In this document: positions 1 through 4,893 of the stretch, piece by piece
Layout: each line of letters begins with the position of its first letter
How positions within the stretch are numbered: position 1 is the stretch's first letter
Assembly: GCA_035559315.1 (NCBI GenBank)
Contig: DATMBJ010000110.1
Coordinates: 1-5,429 of the forward strand
Source: DATLZM01 sp035559315
GTDB lineage: Bacteria; Actinomycetota; UBA4738; HRBIN12
Direction: 5' to 3'
DNA: 5,429 bases
The notes under the pieces: model-generated
The model's input: the letters and a program-made list of their open reading frames with translations, nothing else
Database searches by the model: none
Told to the model about the DNA's origin: nothing
Translations under genes and position numbers: made by a program

Positions 1-1049
1 CGCGAGCTCCCCCGCGGTCCGGGAACGCTCGGCCTCGGCCGCGCGAGCTCCTCGGCGACCGCCTCTGCGCGCGCCCCCCGGGCGGCGTGGTCCGCGAGGT
101 CGGCCCGCAGGCGGGCCTCGCGGTCCAGGGCCTCGCGGTACGCGCCCTCCGCGGCCTCCCGCGCCTCCCGCGCCTCTCGGAACGCCGCCTCCGCCTCGCG
201 GAGCGCGGCCGTGGCCGCGACCCGCGCATCGGCCGCCCGCCCCACCTCCTCGTCGAGCTCCTGGAGGCGGCGCCGGGCCGCCTCTCGGAGCGCCAGGCCC
301 TCCTCCCAGCCCGCCCGCCGCCGCTCCCGCTCGGCGAGGAGGTCGCGCAGCCGGGCGGCGGCGAGCCGCCGGGAGAGCTCCTCGGCCTGGGCCGTGAGCT
401 CCTCGTGGCGGCGGGCCACCTCGGCCTGCTGGCGGAGCGGCTTGAGCTGCCGACGGAGCTCGGCCAGGACGTCCTGGAGCCTGAGGAGGTCCTGGTCGAG
501 CCCCACGAGCTTCCGTTCGGCGCGCTCCTTCCGCCGGCGGTGCTTCGCGATCCCCGCCGCCTCCTCGACGTAGCGGCGGCGGTCCTCGGGGCGGGCCGTG
601 AGGACCTCCTCCAGCTGGCCCTGCCCCACCACGGTGTGGAGCGCCCGCCCGATCCCGGTCTCGGAGAGCAGCTCCTGGACGTCGAGGAGCCGCACCACCT
701 CGCCCCCGATCCGGTACTCGCTCTCGCCCGAGCGGAAGATGGTCCGCGAGATCTCGATCTCGCTCATCGGGACGGGGATCAGGCCGGCGGAGTTGTCGAT
801 CACGAGCCGCACCTCGGCCATCCCCAGGGCCGGCCGCGTGGGGCTCCCGGCGAAGATCACGTCGGCCATCTGGCCGCCGCGCAGGGCCCGGGGGCCCTGC
901 TCGCCCAGGACCCAGCTGATCGCGTCGACGAGGTTCGACTTGCCCGAGCCGTTGGGCCCGACGATGGCCGAGATGCCCGGGCCGAACTCGAGGACCGTCT
1001 TGTCGGCGAACGACTTGAAGCCCCGGATCGTGAGCGAGCGCAGGAACAT
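1..1049 (-). CDS. smc: Chromosome segregation/condensation ATPase SMC, N-terminal part (runs off left edge)
   Basis: SMC dimers with ScpA/ScpB load on DNA and compact and separate sister chromosomes. About 349 codons of a usual ~1,150-1,200 are present. The start ATG at 1049 gives the typical opening MFLRSLTIRGFKSFADKT. The Walker A loop GPNGSGKSN lies at residues 31-39, followed by the conserved ALRGG segment with R57, the motif ADVIFAGS (62-69), and the Q-loop VGQGQ at 141-145. EEAAGIAKHRRRKERAERKL opens the N-terminal coiled coil, and the rest is an Ala/Glu/Arg-rich helix. The C-terminal head, hinge and signature motif are outside the window. There is no Shine-Dalgarno sequence before the ATG; a TAGCAT box lies 8 bases upstream. 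Near positions 39-45 the frame appears to shift: the current frame turns proline-rich, while a neighbouring frame continues the coiled coil. acyP lies 84 bases upstream on the same strand. Identity is certain; the last ~15 codons are doubtful. Confidence 0.96.
   Translation of the reverse strand, partial: MFLRSLTIRGFKSFADKTVLEFGPGISAIVGPNGSGKSNLVDAISWVLGEQGPRALRGGQMADVIFAGSPTRPALGMAEVRLVIDNSAGLIPVPMSEIEISRTIFRSGESEYRIGGEVVRLLDVQELLSETGIGRALHTVVGQGQLEEVLTARPEDRRRYVEEAAGIAKHRRRKERAERKLVGLDQDLLRLQDVLAELRRQLKPLRQQAEVARRHEELTAQAEELSRRLAAARLRDLLAERERRRAGWEEGLALREAARRRLQELDEEVGRAADARVAATAALREAEAAFREAREAREAAEGAYREALDREARLRADLADHAARGARAEAVAEELARPRPSVPGPRGSS
39..45 (-). other. Probable frameshift point in smc
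   Basis: Down to about base 45 the SMC frame reads a normal coiled coil (ARAEAVAEELA). Below that, the same frame gives RPRPSVPGPRGSS, with four prolines and two glycines, which does not fit an SMC arm. The frame whose last codon ends at base 1 reads ARAAEAERSRTAGELA and continues the Ala/Glu/Arg pattern. One missing base in the run GCGCGGCCG would explain it. This may be a sequencing or assembly error rather than a real mutation. Confidence 0.55.
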
Positions 1050-1057
1050 GCGAGCGG

Positions 1058-1063
1058 ATGCTA
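1058..1063 (-). promoter_or_regulatory. Candidate -10 box of an smc promoter (near-leaderless)
   Basis: On the minus strand the hexamer TAGCAT, preceded by TGT (an extended -10 pattern), ends 8 bases before the smc ATG. A start of transcription 6-7 bases downstream would fall almost on the ATG, which fits the absence of a Shine-Dalgarno sequence. Leaderless mRNAs are common in Actinobacteria. No convincing -35 box is visible. The site is inferred from a short match only. Confidence 0.4.
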
Positions 1064-1084
1064 ACAGCGGACCCCCCCGGAACC

Positions 1085-1096
1085 GTGGATTTCCAC
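1085..1096. repeat. 12-base inverted repeat in the acyP-smc gap
   Basis: The arms GTGGA and TCCAC flank a TT centre. The repeat lies between the acyP stop and the candidate smc -10 box, where an operator would be expected. The arms are too short and no T-run follows, so a terminator is unlikely. It may be chance. Confidence 0.3.
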
Positions 1097-1133
1097 CGCA
1101 CCTCGACGTCCGGGCCGAACGAGGGCCCGGGCC

Positions 1134-1400
1134 TCAGCGGATGCGGAACCCGGCCTCCCCGAGCGGCTCCTCCGGGGTCACCTCGACGTGCTCGACGCGC
1201 GCGTACGGGGGGCCCTCCCGGCACCAGGCCACCATCGCGTCGACCGCGGCGTCCTCGCCCTCGAAGGCGGCCTCCACCCGGCCGTCCGGCAGGTTCCGGA
1301 CCCAGCCGCACACGCCGAGCTCGCGGGCGCGTGCCGCGCACGTGGCTCGGTAGAAGACCCCCTGGACCAGGCCCGAGACGAGCACGCGGACCCGCTTCAT
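1134..1400 (-). CDS. acyP: Acylphosphatase
   Basis: This small cytosolic enzyme hydrolyses the carboxyl-phosphate bond of acylphosphates such as acetyl phosphate and 1,3-bisphosphoglycerate. The 88 residues match the usual ~90. The signature SGLVQGVFYR (9-18) supplies the phosphate-binding loop with catalytic R18, and GWVRNLPDGRVE (32-43) supplies catalytic N36. Their 18-residue spacing is that of characterised acylphosphatases. The later EGPPYARVEHVEV segment is also typical. I chose the ATG at 1400 because MKRVRVLVSG is the normal family start. An in-frame ATG at 1421 would add seven residues (MAASWGG), and neither start has a clear ribosome site beyond a G-rich run. The reading frame stays open farther upstream, over pncA on the other strand, but that part has no family similarity. 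It precedes smc on the same strand, as in other Actinobacteria, so co-transcription with smc is possible. Confidence 0.93.
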   Translation of the reverse strand: MKRVRVLVSGLVQGVFYRATCAARARELGVCGWVRNLPDGRVEAAFEGEDAAVDAMVAWCREGPPYARVEHVEVTPEEPLGEAGFRIR

Positions 1401-1453
1401 CCCGCCCCATGATGCTGCCATCCCCGGGCGCGGTCCGACCAACGTGGACCCTT

Positions 1454-1471
1454 CCGTCGCCGGCGCGACGG
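1454..1471. repeat. 18-base inverted repeat upstream of pncA
   Basis: Perfect 7-base arms, CCGTCGC and GCGACGG, flank a CGGC centre. The repeat ends three bases before the candidate pncA -10 box and fills most of the place where a -35/-10 spacer would be. It could be an operator for pncA or for the divergent acyP gene. The match to any known regulator is unknown to me, and GC-rich DNA makes such repeats by chance fairly often. Confidence 0.4.
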
Positions 1472-1474
1472 CGC

Positions 1475-1480
1475 TAGCAT
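1475..1480 (+). promoter_or_regulatory. Candidate -10 box of the pncA promoter (near-leaderless)
   Basis: TAGCAT ends 10 bases before the pncA ATG and repeats the hexamer found before smc. A weak -35-like TTCCGT at 1452-1457 lies 17 bases upstream. No Shine-Dalgarno sequence precedes the ATG, so a leaderless or nearly leaderless transcript is plausible. The call rests on a short match. Confidence 0.35.
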
Positions 1481-1490
1481 CGATGGTGCG

Positions 1491-2078
1491 ATGGTGCGGT
1501 ACGACCCGGAGACGGCCCTCATCGTCGTCGACGTCCAGAACGACTTCGCGCACCCCGAGGGCAGCCTCTACGTGAAGGGCGGCGAGGAGGTCGTGCCGGT
1601 GGTGAACCGCGAGGTGGAGCGGGCCCTGGAGGGCGGGGCGCTCGTCGTGTACACGCAGGACTGGCACCCCGGGTCCACCCCCCACTTCCAGAAGGACGGG
1701 GGGATCTGGCCGGTCCACTGCGTCCAGGACACGTGGGGGGCGGCCTTCCACCCCGACCTCGAGGTGAAGGGCGAGGTGATCCGGAAGGGGACCGGTGGGG
1801 AGGACGGCTATTCCGGCTTCACGGTCCGGGACCCCAGGACCGGGGAGGAGTCGCCCACCGGGCTCGCCGACCTCCTCCGGGGGCGGGGGATCACGAAGGT
1901 CGTCGTGGTGGGGATCGCCACCGACTACTGCGTGAAGGAAACGGCGATCGACGCCGTCCGCCTCGGCTTCGCCACCCAGGTGCTCACGGAGGGGATCCGG
2001 GCGGTCGACCTCCAGCCCGGGGACGGCGAACGGGCGCTGGCGGCGATGCGCGAGGCCGGCGCGGAGATCGTGGCCTGA
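1491..2078 (+). CDS. pncA: Nicotinamidase (isochorismatase-fold amidohydrolase)
   Basis: The enzyme hydrolyses nicotinamide to nicotinate and ammonia, feeding the Preiss-Handler route to NAD; enzymes of this type also activate pyrazinamide. The 195 residues are a usual length. The triad is visible as D14 in VVDVQNDF (12-19), K99 in VIRKGT, and nucleophile C147 in GIATDYCVKET (141-151), with the cis-peptide region just before the cysteine. The metal site is D57 and H59 in YTQDWHP plus H76 in WPVHCV. This metal set and WPVHC separate nicotinamidase from other members of the isochorismatase superfamily. The start is the ATG at 1491; an ATG at 1483 is out of frame. There is no Shine-Dalgarno sequence, so a leaderless transcript is possible. 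It is the only plus-strand gene in the window: divergent from acyP across 90 bases and convergent with mutM, 6 bases between stops. That placement suggests insertion or rearrangement within an otherwise minus-strand block. Confidence 0.95.
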   Translation: MVRYDPETALIVVDVQNDFAHPEGSLYVKGGEEVVPVVNREVERALEGGALVVYTQDWHPGSTPHFQKDGGIWPVHCVQDTWGAAFHPDLEVKGEVIRKGTGGEDGYSGFTVRDPRTGEESPTGLADLLRGRGITKVVVVGIATDYCVKETAIDAVRLGFATQVLTEGIRAVDLQPGDGERALAAMREAGAEIVA

Positions 2079-2088
2079 CGCCCGTCAG
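2075..2088. repeat. Short inverted repeat across the convergent pncA/mutM stops
   Basis: The arms CTGACG and CGTCAG flank CC and include both TGA stop codons, one per strand. It is the only hairpin-like element between the two convergent genes. Two facing TGA stops already give three of the six matching pairs, and no T-tract follows, so a terminator role is weakly supported. Confidence 0.25.
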
Positions 2089-2927
2089 CTCTGGCACTGC
2101 GGGCAGAAGTAGGCGCTCCGCCCGTTGACCTTGACGGACTCGATCGGCGTGCGGCAGCGCCGGCAGGGGAGGCCGGCCCGCCCGTACACCTTGAGCTCGT
2201 TCTGGTACTCCCCGGGCTTGCCGAACAGGTCGACGTACGCCTCGTCCTCGAGGGTCGTCCCGCGGTAGCGGATCGCCTCCTGAAGGACCTCCTGGATCGC
2301 CCGGTAGAGCCGGCGGACCTCCTGCGCCGAGAGCGAGTCCGACATCCGGTCGTGGCGGAGGCCGGCGGCGAACAGGACCTCGTCGGAGTAGATGTTCCCG
2401 AGGCCGGAGATGAACCCCTGGTCCATGAGGAGCGGCTTCAGCTTCGAGCGGCGCTCGGCCAGGAGGTACTGGAACGCCTGCCAGGTGAACACCTGGTCCA
2501 GCGGGTCGATCGCGACGTGCTGGAGCTCCTTCAACCGCCCCAGCTCGTCCGGGGAGGCCACGAACATCTCGCCGAAGGTCCGGGGGTCCACGAACCGCAG
2601 GTCGCCCCCCTGCTGGAACGTGATCACGACGTGGGTGTGGGGCGGGAGCGGCACCCGCTTGTTCCCCCGCACGAACCGCCCGCTCATCCCGAAGTGGACG
2701 ACGAGGACGTCGCCCGAGTCGAGGTGGAGGAGGATGTACTTGCCCCTCCGCTCCGCCTTGGTGAACTTCCGCCCGACGAGCCGCGAGGCGAACTCCTTCC
2801 GCCTCGCGTGGCGGCGGATGATCCGCATCGCGTTCTTCGTGGGCCGGACCTCGACGTCGGCGATCTTCCGCCCGACCACGTCCTTCTCGAGGTCGCGGCG
2901 CATCACCTCCACCTCGGGAAGCTCCAC
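2085..2927 (-). CDS. mutM: Formamidopyrimidine-DNA glycosylase (Fpg/MutM family), lacking the N-terminal catalytic proline
   Basis: Fpg removes 8-oxoguanine and formamidopyrimidines from DNA and cuts the resulting abasic site. The 280 residues are a normal length. Visible family features are ELPEVEV at the N-terminus, K63 in RRGKYILL (equivalent to E. coli K57), HFGMSGRF (78-85), N178 in GLGNIYSDEVLF of the helix-two-turn-helix, and a C-terminal zinc finger with C255, C258, C275, C278 and R270. The odd point is the start. Family members begin M-P-E-L-P-E-V-E, and Pro2 attacks the damaged base after Met removal. Here the GTG start is followed directly by Glu. The codon before GTG is the rnc stop TAG, in frame, so no upstream start can restore proline. 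A strong site, AGGAGG, lies five bases before the GTG inside the last rnc codons. Glycosylase chemistry may therefore be altered; identity as a family member is firm. Confidence 0.93.
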   Translation of the reverse strand: MELPEVEVMRRDLEKDVVGRKIADVEVRPTKNAMRIIRRHARRKEFASRLVGRKFTKAERRGKYILLHLDSGDVLVVHFGMSGRFVRGNKRVPLPPHTHVVITFQQGGDLRFVDPRTFGEMFVASPDELGRLKELQHVAIDPLDQVFTWQAFQYLLAERRSKLKPLLMDQGFISGLGNIYSDEVLFAAGLRHDRMSDSLSAQEVRRLYRAIQEVLQEAIRYRGTTLEDEAYVDLFGKPGEYQNELKVYGRAGLPCRRCRTPIESVKVNGRSAYFCPQCQS

Positions 2928-3650
2928 CTACCCCTCCTCCGCGCCGCGGCCCGCCGCCGTGAGGCGCTCGAACGCCTGGCGCGCGGCCTCCTGCTCCGCC
3001 TCCTTCTTCGATCGGCCCCGCCCCCGGCCGAAACGGCGCCCGCCCAGGAAGACGGTGGCCGTGAACTCCTTCTCGTGGTCGGGCCCCCGCTCCTCCAGCC
3101 GGTACTCGGGGAGCTCCCGGTAGTCCTGGGACGCGAGCTCCTGGAGGATCGTCTTGTAGTCGCGCTCGCCCTCGCCCCGGACGTAGGCGAGCATCCGGGG
3201 CCAGAAGAGCCGTTCGATCAGCCGGCGCGCGGCCCCGAGCCCCCGGTCGAGGTACACGGCGCCGAGCACCGCCTCCAGGGCGTCGGCCAGGATGCTGTTC
3301 TTGTCGCGGCCCCCGCTCTGCTCCTCGCCCTTGCCGAGCAGCAGGAGCTCGCCGAGGCCCACCTGGCGGGCCACGTCGGCCAGGGCCGACATGTTCACGA
3401 TCGCCGCCCGCAGCTTGGCCAGGTCCCCCTCGGTGAGCTCGGGGAACCGGCGGTAGGCGAGGTCGGTCACGACCAGCCCCAGCACCGCATCGCCCAGGAA
3501 CTCCAGGCGCTCGTTCGTGACCGAGAGCCCGTGCTCGAACGCGTAGGAGCGGTGCGTGAGGGCGGCCTCCCGGAGCGCGGGGTCCCGGAACCGCACCCCC
3601 AGCGCCCGGTCCAGCCGCTCGAGCGAGCCCCCGGAGGACCCGGCGCTCAC
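2928..3650 (-). CDS. rnc: Ribonuclease III
   Basis: RNase III cuts double-stranded RNA, above all the rRNA precursor stems, and works as a dimer in the cytosol. The 240 residues fit the family. The RNase III domain covers about residues 10-155. It holds the signature NERLEFLGDAVLGL (46-59) with E50 and D54, and DALEAVLGAVYLD (123-135) with D123 and E126; the D54-E126 spacing of 72 equals that of E. coli. The double-stranded RNA-binding domain covers about 164-235 and ends in the usual KKEAEQEAARQAF helix. I chose the GTG at 3650 because it lies four bases after the rpmF stop and gives a normal N-terminus. The open frame extends far upstream through rpmF and DUF177, but that extension is arginine/serine-rich shadow. 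The ribosome site is weak, so coupling to rpmF translation is likely. Its last codons carry the ribosome site for mutM. Confidence 0.95.
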   Translation of the reverse strand: MSAGSSGGSLERLDRALGVRFRDPALREAALTHRSYAFEHGLSVTNERLEFLGDAVLGLVVTDLAYRRFPELTEGDLAKLRAAIVNMSALADVARQVGLGELLLLGKGEEQSGGRDKNSILADALEAVLGAVYLDRGLGAARRLIERLFWPRMLAYVRGEGERDYKTILQELASQDYRELPEYRLEERGPDHEKEFTATVFLGGRRFGRGRGRSKKEAEQEAARQAFERLTAAGRGAEEG

Positions 3651-3654
3651 GCCG

Positions 3655-3831
3655 TCACTCGACCTCGACCGCCTGCCGGCCGGCGTAGTGCCCGCAGTTC
3701 GGGCAGACCCGGTGCGGGAGCTTCGGCCGGTGGCACCGGGGGCACTCGGCGTAGGCCGGCGGCGACGCCTTCCAGTGCGCGGCGCGCATCCTCGTGCGGG
3801 CGCGGCTCTTCTTCCTCTTCGGTACGGCCAT
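3655..3831 (-). CDS. rpmF: 50S ribosomal protein bL32
   Basis: bL32 is a small zinc-binding protein of the large ribosomal subunit. The 58-residue product begins MAVPKRKKSRARTRMRAAHW, which is characteristic. Two CxxC pairs, C30/C33 and C43/C46, form the zinc site, so this is the zinc-containing (C+) form. The C-terminus is GRQAVEVE. The start ATG at 3831 has a good Shine-Dalgarno sequence, AAAGGA at 3839-3844, seven bases upstream and overlapping the DUF177 stop. The DUF177-rpmF pair is a very widespread bacterial gene pair. The stop lies four bases before the rnc start. Confidence 0.96.
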   Translation of the reverse strand: MAVPKRKKSRARTRMRAAHWKASPPAYAECPRCHRPKLPHRVCPNCGHYAGRQAVEVE

Positions 3832-3838
3832 CGACGCG

Positions 3839-3844
3839 TCCTTT
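3839..3844 (-). promoter_or_regulatory. Ribosome binding site of rpmF
   Basis: AAAGGA on the minus strand is seven bases from the rpmF ATG and shares one base with the DUF177 stop (TGAAAGGA). It settles the start of this short gene and suggests that rpmF can be translated by ribosomes finishing DUF177. Confidence 0.6.
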
Positions 3845-4353
3845 CAGCTCGTTCGGTCCCGGAACAGGCGCTCGAGCCCCGCCCACCGCGGGTCCGGGGT
3901 CTCGGGCGGACAGCTGCACTGGCCGAGGTTCCGATCGCCGCCGCACCGCTCGCAGAGCCCGAGGCAGTCGGGCCGGCAGAGCGGCGCGAACGGCATCGAC
4001 AGCACGACCACGTCCCGGACCAGGGGCTCGACGTCGATCTCGCCCTCCTCCGAGAGCTCGTACTCCTCGGCGTCGGGGTCGGGCCGGCGCGTGAACAGGG
4101 CCTGGACCGGCTCCTCGAAGCCACGGTCGAACTCGGTGAGGCACCGGGCGCAGCGCAGGTGCATCTCGCCGGCCAGCTCGCCGGTCGCCCAGATCCCCTC
4201 GACCACGCTCTCGAGCCGCAGGTCGATCCGGACCGGGCGGTCGGCGGGCACGTCGGCGAGCTCGGTGCGGAGCCCCTCCAGGGCCTCGTCCAGATGGACC
4301 CGGCGGGCCGAGCCGGGCCGGGCGAGCAGGTCGCGGACGTCGAGCGCGAGCAC
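3844..4353 (-). CDS. DUF177 (YceD-like) cysteine-rich protein, linked to 23S rRNA/bL32
   Basis: DUF177 proteins are encoded beside rpmF in most bacteria, and the family is tied to 23S rRNA accumulation or processing in bacteria and plants; the exact reaction is not settled. The 169 residues show CARC (C68, C71), the PLVRDVVVLSMPFAPLC stretch typical of the family, and a cysteine cluster C126, C130, C134, C137, C146, C148 that ends in GQCSC. These cysteines could bind zinc, which is inference. The start is GTG at 4351-4353, directly after the TAG stop of the upstream gene, with GAGGAGG eight bases before it inside that gene's last codons. The N-terminal half is less conserved, as usual. The gene lies between the SepIVA-like gene and rpmF. 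Confidence 0.9.
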   Translation of the reverse strand: MLALDVRDLLARPGSARRVHLDEALEGLRTELADVPADRPVRIDLRLESVVEGIWATGELAGEMHLRCARCLTEFDRGFEEPVQALFTRRPDPDAEEYELSEEGEIDVEPLVRDVVVLSMPFAPLCRPDCLGLCERCGGDRNLGQCSCPPETPDPRWAGLERLFRDRTS

Positions 4354-4893
4354 CTACGCCCCCTCCTCGGCCGGGCCGGGCTCCTCCCGGGCGAGGTCCT
4401 CGGCGGGCGTGGCCCCCCGGAGCCGCTGCCGGCCCACCTCGACCCGTTCCAGCGTGCGCAGGAGCGCCCTCGTGGTCTCCCCGAGCTGCTCCTGCACCTG
4501 CTGGAGGGCGATCTCGAACTGGGCGAGCTTGGCGTCGACGTAGTCCTCGGCCTCGAGCCGCATGCGCCGGGCGCGCTCCTCGGCCTCGGCCAGGATCCGC
4601 TCGGCCTCCTCCTTGGCCCGCTGGACCACCGCCTCCCGCGAGGCCATCTGGAGCTGCTGCTCCCGGGCCCGGGCCACGATCTGGTCGGCCTCGGCCCGGG
4701 CCTTGGCCAGGAGCTCCTCCCGGTCCCGGACCACCCACCGGGCCTGCTTGATCTCCTCGGGGACCGCCGTCCGCATCTCCTCGAGGAGCTGGAGGACCTC
4801 CTCCCGGTTCACGAGGGCGGAGGAGGAGAGCGGCATCGACTTCGCCTCGCGCACCAGGTCCTCGAGCTGCTGGATCCGACCCGCCAGGTCCAT
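4354..4893 (-). CDS. SepIVA-like/DivIVA-like coiled-coil septation protein
   Basis: The 179 residues are almost entirely helix-forming. Residues 1-62 (IQQLEDLVREAK, MPLSSS, NREEVLQLLEEM, VPEEIKQARWVVRDREELL) resemble, from memory, the start of mycobacterial SepIVA (Rv2927c), a DivIVA-domain protein needed for septation. Residues 63-115 are a charged coiled coil rich in Ala, Glu and Arg. YVDAKLAQFE (118-127) also matches a conserved SepIVA segment, and a Pro/Glu tail ends the protein. There is no signal peptide or membrane segment. Position supports the call: SepIVA lies next to DUF177 and rnc in mycobacteria. The product is clearly shorter than SepIVA (about 245 residues), the difference being in the middle coil. 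The start ATG at 4893 overlaps the coaD stop by one base (TGATG), with GGGAGG four bases upstream. The open frame continues farther upstream, but only as a coaD shadow. An ATP synthase b-subunit-like annotation is likely to be a coiled-coil artefact. Confidence 0.75.
   Translation of the reverse strand: MDLAGRIQQLEDLVREAKSMPLSSSALVNREEVLQLLEEMRTAVPEEIKQARWVVRDREELLAKARAEADQIVARAREQQLQMASREAVVQRAKEEAERILAEAEERARRMRLEAEDYVDAKLAQFEIALQQVQEQLGETTRALLRTLERVEVGRQRLRGATPAEDLAREEPGPAEEGA

Noticed and set aside
87..1064. Long plus-strand open frames over smc (also 211-573 and 598-1353)
   Set aside because: They lie opposite a gene with clear SMC motifs, have low-complexity Leu/Pro/Arg or Ser/Arg composition, and are the usual antisense shadows of GC-rich coding DNA.
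1121..1135. GC-rich imperfect palindrome at the acyP stop as a terminator
   Set aside because: The perfect stem is only about four pairs with a sensible loop, and no T-run follows.
1401..1751. N-terminal extension of acylphosphatase to 205 residues
   Set aside because: It runs antisense through the pncA start region, while the 88-residue product is already a complete acylphosphatase.
2352..4094. 580-codon plus-strand open frame over mutM, rnc and rpmF
   Set aside because: No recognisable motif, composition of a GC-rich shadow, and it covers three well-supported minus-strand genes and their junctions.
3651..4124. N-terminal extension of RNase III upstream of the GTG
   Set aside because: The extension overlaps rpmF and part of DUF177 in another frame and is Arg/Ser/Thr-rich without family similarity.
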